64,000 bases of DNA from Agrypnia vestita (GCA_016648135.1 JADDOH010000474.1:1-64000), one strand, 5' to 3'; positions 9,246 through 22,130 are shown, numbered from the stretch's first letter. Notes: generated from the sequence alone by a model not told the origin. Translations and numbers: made by a program.

Positions 9246-10435
9246 CTATAATGCAATTCATTCATTTATTTCATCTCTTTTTTATTTTATTTTCCGTAAT
9301 ACGGTTCTTCGGGTATTTAATGTGGAATATGCAAGTTTGCGCATATATAAGAGTGTTAAAACGTTATTTTAAAGTTTGATTTAAATTAAAATCGATTTTT
9401 ATATATAAAAAAGAATAATAGAAGAAAACCCGGTTTCTTGTTCTAATTGTTCCTTTATTTCAAAGTTTATGAGCGGTCACAAAAAAGCCGCATAAAACCT
9501 TTTTATATCAAGAATCTTTAACGTCCGTTTGTATGAGTATTTTTTTAACGGCACTTGTCTCTTTACTACTAAAGTTCTTTGTTGAATAATTCAATAGTCT
9601 TTGTAAGATAAATAAGTTCCCGAATGATTTAAGAGTTTTATTCATAACGACGACTGAATTAAGGATGAATATTGAATATACAATTAAGGTCGTCAGTTCC
9701 AAGAAACTTTGCCTGCATCCCATTTTATCTCATCTAATTGATAAATGGTTTTCTTGCAGAATCTTTAGTGAACCGCAAAATTCGATTCAAATTGAAATGT
9801 ACTTCCTATATTGCTCTGTGTTTCTGAAAAGCTATTAATCGTAGATGTACGTATGAATAAAATATTTAGTCTTAAATATTATTTTTCACGGTTTACTCAG
9901 GAAAAAAATTATCTTATTCCAAACTAGCACCAGATTTTGAAGGCTTTTAGATATATTATATATTTTTGGATCTAGCTTTCACATCCGTAGAGTGATTCAC
10001 ATATTTCCACTATAAAATTATTTTCTTTGGATGCAAGTTATAGAATTTTTCTCATATTATTGAATGATTTGAAGTTCTTATACATTATAGAGATTATTAT
10101 TCATGATGAGATTATTAAAGATATTAAATATATCGCTTTCAATAATATTACTTTCACATATAGATTTTAATACTACATATTTATTTAATTCATTAATTTG
10201 CTAACTGATGAGCCTGAATGTTCTTTTTGAATTCTTTGTATAATCGAAAAATTTTCGAAAATATATTTAAAAAGCAGGGATGTAATCAAATGAACTCTTT
10301 ATTTTCAAATATTTTCTTTTTTAAGAAAAATAATTCAATCTTAAAGACGTTTCCAAAAATTAAAAATGAATTTAAATAATTTCATTTTGGCATCCACTAG
10401 CGGTAAATACACAAATTAATTTGTGACTATGGCAT
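9246..10435. other. AT-rich DNA with no recognised feature
   Basis: Nothing here matches an element family or a protein that I know. A 71-codon minus-strand frame at 9508-9723 has no recognisable motif. Confidence 0.4.
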
Positions 10436-10439
10436 TATA

Positions 10440-10757
10440 AAAAAAGTAAACCATAAAAACCAAGTTTTAACAATACTCCCTTTCTCAATTTCGGGTTTCG
10501 TGTCTATCATATGCGTCGGAATCTCCATACAACTTGTATGAAAAAACCATTAAAAATTTGAAAATCCTAAAATTGAACTATTATTATTATTTTTTAACTA
10601 AAATTTGATAGATTTTCTTGATCGTCGCCACGAGTCTGCTTGCAAAGTTTCAGCTCGATTGGATCACAGGAAAAGGGTTAACAATCGATCCAAAGTTTTT
10701 CGTCACGGAAACAGGCAGGCAGATGCTACGAGTTAAAAGAAAGGAAGTAAAAATGGA
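10440..10757. mobile_element. MITE-like repeat D, copy 1
   Basis: This copy shares long blocks with 22966-23396: CATAAAAACCAAGTTTT near the left end, CACGAGTCTGC in the middle, and CTACGAGTTAAAAGAAAG at the right end. The ends read TACTCCCTTTCT and AGAAAGGAAGTA, a near-perfect inverted terminal repeat of about 12 bp. There is no coding capacity. A non-autonomous DNA transposon is likely; the superfamily is not clear. Confidence 0.5.
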
Positions 10758-10841
10758 TTGCTTTAAAAATTGAATAATATGTGTTAATAAATCAAAAAGA
10801 GATTACATATAAGGTAAAAAATTTACGTTAATTTACCTAGT

Positions 10842-10912
10842 TGCCATGGTGAAATTGGATAATGCGCCATTCCCAGATTGGAAGTTCGTTGGTTCGAATC
10901 CCGGTAGGAAGA
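10842..10912 (+). repeat. tRNA-like sequence, probably a SINE head or tRNA pseudogene
   Basis: GTGAAATTGGATAATGC resembles an A-box/D-arm and GGTTCGAATCCC is a good B-box, with spacing close to that of a tRNA. The T-arm stem has mismatches outside the loop and no convincing acceptor stem forms, so a functional tRNA is unlikely. A short A run follows at 10916. Confidence 0.5.
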
Positions 10913-10965
10913 AGCAAAAAAAATTTTTCGTTATTTTTATTTTTCTTAGTCTTAGTCTTTTCTAA

Positions 10966-11332
10966 TCTATACCTATAAAACTCAATGTGTGTCTGTCTGT
11001 CTGTTCTCTATACAAATCCACACCGTTTGTCCGATTCGATTCAAATTTTGCATCCTTATGCTTTAGGACCCGGCGGGTAACATTGGCAACATTTCCTTCC
11101 TATTCTCATACCCCTTCTCCTCCCCCTGACATATTTTCCATGCAAGTGCGTTTTACCGATCGGACTCAAAATTTGGAATCTTATTCTTAAGGACTCGGAG
11201 GGAAATATATGTGACATTTCCCCCCCTATTCGTTTAATCCTTCCCCTCCGCTTATATATTTTCGATGCCTTTGTTTACCCTCACAAATTTATTTTAATCC
11301 TTAACCCGTGCAACGCCGGGTAAGACAGCTAG
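10966..11332 (+). mobile_element. Non-autonomous Helitron A, complete short copy
   Basis: The element starts TCTATACCTATAAAACTC, runs through TGTCTGTCTGTCTG, and ends with the hairpin ACCCG, loop, CGGGT (11304-11321), then CTAG (11329-11332). It sits between A (10965) and T (11333). It contains about two internal repeat units (GGACTCGG/GGACCCGG blocks). No protein is encoded. Confidence 0.8.
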
Positions 11333-13399
11333 TTGATTAATAAATTTGTCAATCTAAAAGAGGTAATTTGGAAGATTTCATAGCCATCCTTGTGTATTTT
11401 TTATTTATGAAATTTGATAATAAATAAAAATAACGTACGTACAATTTTGATACGAGTGAAAAATTTAGTTTAGAGAATAAACTTTCAGAGAACCTAACAT
11501 GACTAAACGAACCGTTAAAGTATGGCGGACCAGAAGGAAGTCAGTCCGTGCGGAAGTCGCTTGAAATATGAGGGTTTTATTTGCTGAAAAGGCTGAAGAA
11601 TTGTTCGATCACGGCTCAAGTACTCAGTTGTACTCCGAAACCAAGACTTATTGTGAAAAATTATAAAAGGTTCTATGAAAATCATACAAGAATACAATAC
11701 AAAATAATAATTTCTACTGAATACCCACTCTAAATCGTTCAAAACATTAATGATCAATTAAATTCAAGATATTTATGAAATCTCTTTTCATGATTGTGAA
11801 AATATCGTAAATTATATGAACTGCTAAAAACGTTTCATAAAACATTAAATTTGTATATCTTGCCAGACATTTATAATAATCATTGCCGGACCTTGTAATC
11901 GAAGGACGTTCGTTCCTCTCCATCCATCTATTGTTTGTTTTCAGATATACCAACCTAACATTTTTAACGGTATCGCAACTTTAATCAACGATCGCAACGC
12001 TCTTCTTTTCTTTCGTGTCTAGCATCCATCTCAATATCTTGTGCCTGCTCTTCTAACAGCACGTAGAACAAGTTTGATCATATTACAAGACTTAAATATA
12101 TGAATGTGAAATTCCAGCACGCAACTATGCATAAATAATAATTAATATATGTTCGGCAATATTACCCAGAAACGTAATCATGTATGTACCTTGGTCTTAT
12201 GGAATGAGACTGAAATGTTATTTGAAGAGAAAAGTTGATGAACTTCGTATAGCATAATTTGGAAGGGACTACTCTAATGATTTTTTTTTAATATTCTATA
12301 AACAAACGTTGTTCCGGACCGGAACACGCAGCAGCAGGGGTGGTTCCACCGAACTTCAAAGTCGAGTCAAAAGATGGCACCGATGTATCGAATTTCAGAG
12401 CGAAAACTAGATCGTAAAATATTTCGCTGAAATCAATAGCAGAGCGGTCCAATAGTCGTAGCAGGGATCAGAAAGCGAGAAGAAAAAGTCACAAGTTGAT
12501 CTGGAGGCGAGCGCAGGTGAAACAAAACAGGATTCTGATCGCCTGTGCTACCAAATTTATTTCAAATTGCCGAGGCCGACCTCTTGTCCGTTGGCGAGAT
12601 CACTACTCACAACTGAATTAGCCGCTCCGCGAGTAGTGGTTCAGCCGTTAAAAAAATGGGTTTCATGACCGTTACCTCGATTTTGATATATTTTTTTAAA
12701 TTTAATAATAACCTATGTCTCGCAGGATCATCAAGAGTGAGACAATTCACCAAAAATGCCAGGCTCGCCAAGCTGGGTACAACAGTTTTCCATCCAATTT
12801 GGTCTCTCTGGTGAATCTGACTAAACAAATTCATAATATTTTTAAACTAAACCACAAAAATGAATAAATCGATTATTATCTAGCAAATCGCGTTGAGCCC
12901 GCTGGGCTTACCCAAGGGGTTTTATTTATTTATTTATTTTTACCCCTCTGCGTGCTCGCGTTTCACAATTCTCTATGAATCCAATATAATGTCACTGTTT
13001 TCTTATAAAATAATAATAATTTTACTCAAAAAGGAACAAAAAAGGCCGTATACACTTCGGTGTCATGTGGTGACCCTCCACAGTAGGGTGTGAAAAAGCC
13101 CTTTTCAGGGCCGCAAAATTTATTCATGTCCGAAAGTGTTGACTGCATTTTATCCATTCATGCTTCCGGTGATTTTGATGGAACAAGTAACAATCAAATT
13201 CTCTTACATGTATTCGTTAAAACTCTTATTGTTTAGTATGCGATGTTTGTCACGGTGGAAAGGAATGGAACAGAACTATATTTTTGCCTTTATCTTTTTC
13301 ACCTATGAAATAATATATTTTAAAATGAATATTATTGTTTTGAAACTTATTCATAAACTAGGTCCCCAGCAATGAATAGGTTATCAATAATAAACCGAT
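11333..13399. other. AT-rich DNA with no recognised gene
   Basis: GC-richer sequence at 12310-12620 and 13040-13110 may be decayed repeats. A (TTTA) run at 12922-12942 could be the tail of a minus-strand LINE, but no frame supports it. Confidence 0.35.
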
Positions 13400-13640
13400 C
13401 AATCGCATTACTAATGGATAAGTACACGCCAAAGGAGTCTACGAGCTTCATGTTCTTCTATCCCGCATTGTGTCCGTGTGCTTGCAATTCATGACGTCAT
13501 CAATCAAGAATTGAAGAAAGGCAATACAGCGAGCGTGTGACATTTTGTTTCGACCGTAATGGTGTGTTGAAAGATTTAGTACCAGTCATATAATACTATG
13601 ATTGATATGGGTCGGCGTGAATCGAGACACTCGGTTGTAT
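13400..13640. promoter_or_regulatory. GC-richer block with a consensus CRE, candidate regulatory element
   Basis: The palindrome TGACGTCA (13492-13499), the consensus cAMP-response element bound by CREB/ATF proteins, sits in a moderately GC-rich block. Function is inferred from composition and this single site only; an 8-bp palindrome can occur by chance. Confidence 0.2.
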
Positions 13641-14639
13641 GTAAGAAATATAAATATACCCTCGCCTGCAGGAGAGATTAATAATGAACAGTATTAATAA
13701 GTAACACAAAAATAATATTTTTTTTCTTCTTTATGCGTTATTTTCTATCGAAGAGGGTTGGACACCCAGGGCATGCTTAGGATCATTTTATCAATGAACT
13801 CCCATATCGGTCCCTACTCATTCGTCGCCAGGTTGACATTTTTTACTCTAAGAACCGTACCGTGCTGTATCGTATAAAGGGCGATATGGCATAGATGTTC
13901 GTAAACCGTACCTCTCTCCAACAGTTTATTGAACAATTATAGATTACAATTACAAATTTTACTAAGAGCCAGGAAAAATTAATAATCCCAACAAAAAAGT
14001 TTTCACTACCAACGATTGTAAAGTTTAAAGTCGGGTAGGGAAAAGAGTGCAGGAAGGGGAAGAGACAAGGACACTCCCTTTAAGGGAATAAAAGTACAAT
14101 GAGACGAAAATAAAAACGGAGTTCAGCTCTAGCACCACGAATCCAAAACTGACAGATAATCATCCACAAAGCAACTCCCAACGCGACACCTGAATGAACT
14201 CCTGGGTAAGTCCGAGGTTTTTTCCTTCACGTCATCATTCCGGAGAGAACAATGCGCCACTCCACGGGTTTGGAGAGCAGGTAGCAATGTGCTAATTTAG
14301 CCTATGCAAGCTGTGTAAGATTACTGCTATGTTTGACATTGAGCCACTTTCTGAAGCTAAGCAGCCAAGATAACTTATTACTACCAATGCCTCTGCTGCT
14401 TTCTTTTACCTCCTGTACTAAATGCGAGGAATGCGTGTGAAGTTTACCTTCATTCGGTAATTGTTATTAGTTATCTTGACAAGAGACCTTCAGTATACGT
14501 CAATTTCAGATTCACCGGCTTCCTTTACTTACCCTCCACATCTTCGGTCTGTTTTATTGCTTTTCAATAGAGATTTTGATCTGAGTACAGAAGAGATTAG
14601 GTATTCAATCTCTCAAATTATTTATTGTTTCAATTTTTA
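13641..14639. other. Unrecognised sequence
   Basis: The block 13750-14300 is less AT-rich than its surroundings and could be an old element, but I see no terminal repeats or protein motif. Confidence 0.3.
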
Positions 14640-14811
14640 CCTAGATTTCAATGTTTGGGTCTCAGTTTTCCTTTATACTTTAGTAGAGGTACTTAATCTC
14701 TTATTATTGTACAAAATCATTCACGGTCATGAATGGCTTGATACATCTATCCAATATCTGATCTCATTCCGTTTTGAAAGTAAGTATGATTTCAAAAATT
14801 GTATTAAATAA
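14640..14811 (+). pseudogene. Possible LINE reverse transcriptase C-terminal fragment
   Basis: The frame contains VLNLLLLYKIIHGH and YLISFRFESKYDF. The pattern F/LLYK-I/L-I/VNG followed some 20 residues later by a FR-x-P/ES-R stretch recalls the C-terminal region of Jockey/I-type LINEs. The similarity is weak and the upstream part of the frame is not recognisable. It could be chance. Confidence 0.3.
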
Positions 14812-15127
14812 AATTAATACATAGATTTATAATCCGAATTAAACTTTTTTTAAATATTTTATATTTTATTATTACAGTTTTGTGGAAATATACACTAATA
14901 ATTGCATCCATTACTATATTGCATCATTGGTAATAATCATTAATAAAAAAATAATTATTCTCTATTTAATAATAATCCTTACGCTACCAAATATTAATGA
15001 AAACGCTAAAAAGCGTAATTTTCTATTTAAATAATATCCATCACTAAACGTTATCAAGATGCTACGCTACTCTGGTTTGTGTTGTTTTCACAACCTGAAC
15101 AGTCGGCCGAAATATATATTATAATGT

Positions 15128-15157
15128 AAGTACGTCATTTTTGACGGGATATGCTAG
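15128..15157 (+). mobile_element. Helitron B 3' end fragment
   Basis: The hairpin CGTCA, TTTT-type loop, TGACG is followed by GGATATG and CTAG (15154-15157), then T. This is the same 3' signature as the Helitron B copies at 35996 and 45592. No further upstream match is clear. Confidence 0.5.
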
Positions 15158-17639
15158 TTTTATACCAATTATGATCCTGGCTCTTTCCCTTTTTGACATT
15201 TAATTTTCACTGTTACTTTTCGTACCGCGATATCGCAGCCAAGGTGGCTCATTTTAAAATTTTATACATTTAATAAATTATTCAAAGAAATTTTAATAAA
15301 GCAGTGTCGAAAATCATTAAGATTGCAGCGTTATATAGCTTAATTCTTCAATAGAATATAATCATTAATAAAGATATAATAAGGGATAAAGACAAAACTT
15401 CCATTGTTCGTCTTTTCTCCGCGGTTAAGTTGAAAATTCATAAATAGGGTCATTTTGAATTAACATCGCTCTCCGAGGAAATACTGGAGGGGGTGGCTTT
15501 TAAGTAATTAAGCCTTTTCCAGCCGTAAAAATATTTTACGCAGCTTGACTTTAGATAATAATTTACTTCGCAGCACAGTTGTCCCAGTTAAGTCTTCGGG
15601 GGACGGATGTTGCAGCTTAATCTCCGTAATTGTCATGATTTTTTACAAACTTTGTGACTGATCTTTGACTTCTGTTAGCTCAAATTAACGAAAATATTAA
15701 TTAAGAACAATTGATTAATTACAAAATAAAAAACTTTTTAAATTCTAAACGATTAATTGGTTAAATTTTAAAAAAGATTTTTCTCAAAATTCTAGAAGAA
15801 ATCAGACGTTTTTTAATTTTCATTAATTAATAACATTCATTTAACATAAAATAAAATTGTATTAAAAAACGTTTTTTGTAAATTAACGTGTTCATGAATT
15901 TGGAAGCTTTTTAAAAATTAGATTTGGTTTAATCTTTTATTGTGGCATTGTTATCAGTGTATAAAATGGACATAATAATAGTTTCATTGCATATTTGAAT
16001 GAGGATAAAAAACATAAACGATTTAAATATTCCATAAATACTTATTTACTTACTTAGTGTCACGCCGTTTCCCTGTGGGGGTAAAATTTAAAAATAAATA
16101 ATCTCATAGTATACATTGTTTTCATGTAGATGGTGCATGTATTGATTGAAATTGTTGCATTATTAAAAGCCTGAAACACACATTTCATGGATTGAATTAC
16201 AAAAATATGACATGTGGTTAGTTGACAGGCACATAATATTTATTTAAAAATCAAAGGCGTTCATATATTTTTTAAAAAACCTTTTTAAATAAAAATTTAT
16301 AACGGTTGCATTTATAACGGTTGTATGTATGAATATTGACATTATTTTTCAAACTAAACATTGCTCCAAGCACGATTCGCAGGAATGATGACTTGAAATT
16401 CTAACTAACTAACTAAACATCACGCTGTTTCTCCGCAGGGGTTGGCACAGAGGATAGAATGCCATATTCTTATATCTTGAGACATCACTTTTGCCTCGGC
16501 TACATTCATACACATTCTCATACTTGGGACTTTTAAACTTTTAACAGGGCCATCCTCCAATTCTTGCAGTGCCTGACCATTTTAAGTCTTAGCGGACGCC
16601 ATTCCTGTTGCCTTCAACATTCACCTCACATGTATTCTAAACCATCATTTTCTCACTCATTCCTGTTCCACAAGACCAAACCATCTCACCACTCATTTTT
16701 GTTTATATCTACCATACGCCAGCCAGCATTACATTCACTTCTAATTTGTTCATTCCTCACTCTATCGACCAAAGATTTTCCGCAATTAGTTACAATTAAA
16801 TTCAAATCTTATATAATTTTCTAAATGCATGAAGTAATTACACAAATGTGGACAAATAGTTCCACAGCTCGGTGCAGTAGCTGAAGAAACTTGTGGATGC
16901 AATGCTGGACTTTTATGCCGGGAGATGTTGGAGTCATCTATTATCTTCCCACGTATGTATATGTATGAGTTACATTCATTTTTTTTATTTAATATATGGA
17001 ACAAATACAATTCTTATATATTTAGATATCTAATTGACATATTTTTAAACAATTTGTAATCAAGTGAAGAGAAGCTCTTGAGTCTAATGAAGGAGCCTCA
17101 GTTCTTATTTTATATATAAGTACATATGTGAGTCATTTAATAATACAGTAATAAAGGTAATTTGATAATGCAGCGTATCTCGATAGGTAAGTTATTGTAG
17201 TAGTTAATGGCTTTTTAAAAATAGTGGTTTTGCATTTGGGTTCTTTTAAATTTAGGCAATATATTCGTAAATTGGTTTCCATTTCTCATAAACTTGAAGT
17301 ATTCCTGGTTTTCTGTAAGGTTTTTTCTTTCATATTTTTAATATGGAAACTTTGTTGAAAATATCATCTACGTTTGGTACTGGAAACAATTTAAAAAGAT
17401 CTTACGTTGAAAAGGAAGATATTTTTTCAGTATTATCTTAATAATGATCCTTTGTGATATTTTTACTGAGTATACATTTTTTTTATACGAACCTCCCCAT
17501 CCGATAACGCCGTATATGAGTAGAGATTGAACTTGTTTTCAAGTTCTAAGCATACTTTGATTTTCTAATCTCACATTAACATTATCCTAACGAACAGAGC
17601 GTAGAAACCAGAATGAATGCTACTTAGTCTTAAACACTG
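15158..17639. other. AT-rich DNA with no recognised gene
   Basis: No element or coding signal is supported. An 86-codon frame at 16564-16824 has no known motif. Confidence 0.4.
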
Positions 17640-17940
17640 TTTACAAGGTACACGTGTACAATGGCGAATTGGAGTCCATTGTAATTGGCTCGCTTCTCCA
17701 ATAATAGCCGGCCTTTAATACCCTGCAGGAATGCCGAACGTCCCCCGCCTGCGATACAGCCTTCCTTCCACTCGACAATAATGATTCCCTGGCCGGACGC
17801 GACCCCCGCATCTCGCGGGAGCGCGCCCACCTTCACCACTCGGCCGCTGGCGACGGGGGAAATTGGAAAATTAACGAAAATCCCGGAACAACAACTAAGG
17901 GGAGGACATACAAAGCCCAAAAAGGGAAACTGCATTAAAA
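17640..17940. promoter_or_regulatory. CpG-rich island, candidate regulatory block
   Basis: This is one of the most GC- and CpG-dense stretches in the window (for example ATCTCGCGGGAGCGCGCCC near 17811). It also has homeodomain-like ATTGTAATTGG and CCAATAATAG sites at its left edge. Open frames of about 100 codons exist on both strands, which points to composition, not coding. A conserved enhancer or distal promoter is an inference. Confidence 0.3.
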
Positions 17941-19151
17941 TCATCAATAACATCATTTTCTTAACACGTTGTTAACTCCTATGAAGTTAGCTATTATTCA
18001 ATTTCATAAAAATACTTATAAAATTTCAATCGTTAAACTTCACAATCATATTAATCATTTATAATTAAATAATAACTTAATCATTCTTTACTTACATACT
18101 TTTAAAATCTACTCAAATTCTTTACACTCTTAAAAACCTTTTTACATGCACTGAATAACTAAGGGAGGAAGAATTATTGGACCTCGATCTCGATGATCTG
18201 GTAAGGATTCATGTTTTGCATTAATAATTTGGTGATTCGGGGCTGCATACAGAGATACTTCGTTATTAATCGAATAAAAATTATCTTTTCATCGTCATCA
18301 ACATCATCAATATGTATGTTAAACGTTGAAAAACCATACAATACTTTTTAAATCATATAGTTATATTAGGAAAATACATTTTAAAATGAAACTACACTAC
18401 AGTTCTCAGTTGTGGATATCCAGATATGAAATGATATTATGAACTATAAATTCACTTGCAATTCCAGATAAAGTTCAGATGCGCACGTGAGATTGTATCC
18501 TGTCCAAGGGACAAAGGGTCTCTCACGTCTCGTTTTAATACCCTTCATAATATTACTAATAATACTAAATTAGTGCATCATCATAATCACTGTTTAGTAA
18601 TATTATAAATACTTATGTTCAAATTAATTTATTAATTTATTTGTAATTTGAATTTACCCTATTTTCAAAAAAGTTTTTTTTTACATAACTGGTACATACC
18701 TAAAAAATTCCAGGCCATAAAATTTTGACGAATTATTTTTTTATTTAATTATTTTGTTAACATACATGGCCATCAAGTCTTTAAAAATAAACATAAAAAG
18801 TAAACCCACAGAAAAAATATAGTAAAAAAATAGCGTTGGTTAATAGAATATATAAAATAATGAAACAGTGAAAAATGCAAGTAGGTACACAAAAAGTATT
18901 GGAAAAAAATAAAAGATTTGCAGCACAGGCAAAATCAGACCTTGTATTCTAATAATTAATGCATTGAAAAACATAAGAAACTAAATGTAGAAAAAACACA
19001 TATAGGAAAAAGAAAAATCCCTCCGAACAATTGAAAATCATGTTAAAAATCCAAATTAAATTGTGGGATGACATATTTTTTCTAATGATTTGTAATGATT
19101 TAAATTATCTGAATGTTTATAGGTATCTGACACACAATCATCATTTATATA
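17941..19151. other. AT-rich DNA with no recognised feature
   Basis: I see no repeats shared with other parts of the window and no coding signal. Confidence 0.4.
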
Positions 19152-20332
19152 TCTATACCTATAAAACTCAATGTCTGCCTGTCTGTCTGTTCTCTATAGA
19201 AATCCACACTGTTTATCCGATTCGCTTCAAATTTTGCATACTTATGCTTTGGGACCCGGCGGGTAATATAGGCAACAATTTTCCCCTGTTCTCTTACCCC
19301 TTCCCCTACCCCTGACCTATTTTCGATGCGAATCTGAACCGTTCGACCGATTGGACTCAAATTTTGGAAACTAATTTTTTAGGACTCGGCAGGTAACATA
19401 GGCAACATTTTCCCTCTATTATCTTGCCCCTTTCCTTCCCCCTGACATATTTTTGATGCAAATCTGTAACGTTTGGCCGTTCGGTTTTACATATTGGAAA
19501 CTTATTTTTAAGGACTCGGCGGGTAATATATAGAACATTTTCCCTTATTATTTTAAGCCTTCGCCTTTCCTGATATATTTTCGATGTAAATCTGTAGCTT
19601 TCGATCGATCGCACTCAAAATTTGGAAACTTATTCTTATGGACTCAGCGGGTAAAATATTTCACATTTCCCCCCTATTCTTTCAACTCCCCCCCTTCGCT
19701 GATATATTTTCGATGCAAATCTGTACCGTTTTACCTGACCGATCGGACTCAAAATTTGAAAACTTATTCTTAAGGACTTGACGGGTAACATATGCGACAT
19801 TTCCCCCCTATTCTTTTACCCTTCCCCTCCGCTGATATATTTTCGACACAAATTTGTACCGTTTGCCCGATCGAACTCAAAATGTGTATACTTATTCTTA
19901 AGGTCTCGGCGGGTATTATGTGCGACATTTCACCATTTTCTTTTAACCCTTTCCCTACCCTGATATATTTTTGATGCAGATCTGTACCGTTTGACCGATC
20001 GGACACAAAATTTGGAAACTTATTTGTTAGGACCCGGCGGGTAACAAAAGTGACATTTCTTTATCCCCTTTTTCCTTTTACCTGCTCTCTGATATATTTT
20101 AGATGCAAATCTGTACCGTTCGACCAATCGTACTCAAAATTTGCAAAATTATTCTTTAAGACTCAGCGTTTAACATTTGTGACATATCTCCCCGTATTCA
20201 TTTACTCTTTCCCCTTCCCCTGATATATTTTCGATGCAAATCTATAACATTTGAATCGAACCTTCGTTTACCCTCATAAATTTATTTTAAACTTAATCCT
20301 TAACCCGTGCAACGCCAGGTATGAACAGCTAG
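19152..20332 (+). mobile_element. Helitron A with about eight internal 130-bp tandem repeats
   Basis: The copy starts TCTATACCTATAAAACTC after A (19151) and ends CTAG (20329-20332) before T. A GATATATTTTCGATGC-type marker recurs at 19314, 19444, 19572, 19701, 19834, 19962, 20091 and 20222, giving unit lengths of 128-133 bp. Each unit carries the blocks CGATCGGACTCAAAATTTG, GGACTCGGCGGGTAACAT and a C-rich TTCCCC tract. The 3' hairpin (ACCCG with a weakened CAGGT) is partly decayed. Short copies at 6016 and 10966 have only about two units, so unit number varies between insertions. Confidence 0.85.
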
Positions 20333-20624
20333 TAAATTATATTTCCGAGCTGGCAATGAAAAGCTATGTTAGAGCAAGCAGGAACAGGATACATTATTAA
20401 TGCATTTACTGAAGTGAATTTTAAAAAGATAAATGAGTTCAGAACAAATTATTCTATTAGAAAATATAGAAAATTTTAATTTCCTCATTAAAATATTATA
20501 TAAGGTTAGGCTAGTTTGTTCGGTATCGTGCATTTGACTTAAAATTTTGAATTCAGATTAATATCACATTAAAGCATTCCTTTTTCCAAATTATTTATTC
20601 ATTTGTTTTTCCTCCGTTTGTATA

Positions 20625-22130
20625 CCAGATACCGCAAACGAAAACGTGCATTTTTGGTTTTATCGATTGCGTTCTGGAAATTTCGACTTGAACAACGAGC
20701 TCATGGACGATCGGAGACTACAATCGATCGTCGTAGTTATCGTTGCTGGGCTTGTTAGTCAATTATCCCCTCGCCTTCCACTTATTTCTCCATCAGCGAT
20801 GTGGTCTCCTATGTAAGAACAGGCCAAATCTAAATCTTACGTCACTTGTTCTATAAATATCGCAGGTTAAATAGTCTTTATTTGACCCTCTGACCTACAG
20901 CGATAGCGCGCGTTCTGTTCAGAGATTTCCTTACTGCTGCTACATCATCCGCACTAGAACAGTCATTTCGACACTCGGTTCGGTCCAGCGCCAGCTGTTT
21001 GCAATTACTGAGGATGTTGCACAGCGCAAAGGTCTCCCACAAGCAATCTTTGAAACGCTTATTTTACCCGCCAACCTTACGTTTATCGAGTACTTTGGTA
21101 AGCTGTGCAATAATTGTTTCAAGTGAGTAAGTTGCAGCAGGCCAACAGATTCACCGACCACAATACAGCACTATGTCTGATGCACACCGGGGTGAGACGA
21201 TCAGAGTTCTGCAAAATGTTGGATGCCGATTAGAGAAAGAGTTAGAAGCATCTTGATTAAAATAAAGAATTATTATCTACGAGAAAAAGGGTTAAAGGAG
21301 ATTCGGAATTGAGATGGGAGGATGGGAATCCCTATTCCTTCACCCGGGTATGGGAACGGCACCAAAGCTAGGAGCGAAAGCAATGTTATTTCAGTTGATA
21401 ATGACAAATTTAGATCTATAATAGAAGCAGATCCATTTCAAACCACGTCAGAATTAGCAACAACCTTCAAAACTATATTAATAAATCTGCCTCAAATTGA
21501 TAAAATAAAGAAGCTCGCAAAGTGGGTATCGTATGAACTTACTAAAGGATCACAGCAAACTCGCATCGAGGCTTGCCTCGATTTGTTGATTCAGCACATA
21601 AACGAGGTAATTGTGCATTGGATTTGTTACTTGTGATGGAAAGTGGATTCTGATCTGAATCGGAAATGTACTTTACATTGGCTGGACCCAGGAGAAGCAA
21701 CCAAACAATGTCCCAAACGCAAATTGAGTCAAAAGAAACTGCTTGTGTCTGTATACTGGACCTTTGCCAGCGATACTCATTATAGCTACATGAAATGTGA
21801 CACATTAATTACTGCACAGTGTACAGTGAACTGTACGCTTTCAAACAGCCGAGGCTTGTCAATTGATCTAGTCCGCTGCATCTCCGCGATAACGCTCGTC
21901 CAAACACTGCACAACGCACCCACCTCTCCGTCACCCACCTTACTCGCTAGATCTTGTACCTACTGATTTCTTTTTTTTTCGGAATTTAAATAACTTTTTA
22001 AGAGGGAAAAATTCAACTCCAAAGAGACAGTGAAAAACGCTTTTAAACAATTTATTGACTTTTGTCCCCAGGATTTCTATAACAAAGGCATCAATAGTAC
22101 TTTAAGTACAAAAAAAATGTTTCAATTATA
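20625..22130 (+). pseudogene. mariner-family transposase pseudogene, interrupted
   Basis: Fragments of a mariner (Tc1/mariner, DDD-type) transposase lie in order but in shifted frames. LRSGNFDLNNE (20664-20700) is the end of the N-terminal helix-turn-helix region. After an insert, DNDKFRSIIEADPFQTTSEL (from 21399) continues. TCDGKWIL near 21630 holds the first catalytic D. LDPGEATKQCPKRKLSQKKL follows. RDNARPN near 21890 holds the second D, and SLDLVPTDF near 21945 the third. FIDFC and FYNKGIN (22050-22090) are close to the normal C-terminus. Several frameshifts and stops make it inactive. The three catalytic aspartates survive, so decay is modest at the residue level. Confidence 0.85.
20704..21361. 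mobile_element. Unidentified insert inside the mariner pseudogene
   Basis: About 660 bp separate two mariner segments that should be adjacent. The insert is less AT-rich than its surroundings. A minus-strand frame at 20940-21161 has no motif I know. AGCT occurs at both junctions (20698-20701 and near 21356-21359), a possible 4-bp target duplication. It may be a small transposon, a solo LTR or a captured segment. Boundaries are approximate. Confidence 0.45.

Noticed and set aside
10842..10912. A functional tRNA gene
   Set aside because: A- and B-box-like sequences are present, but the T-arm stem has mismatches and no acceptor stem forms.
19145..20006. Protein-coding genes in several overlapping frames
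   Set aside because: The frames follow the 130-bp Helitron repeat unit and appear on both strands.
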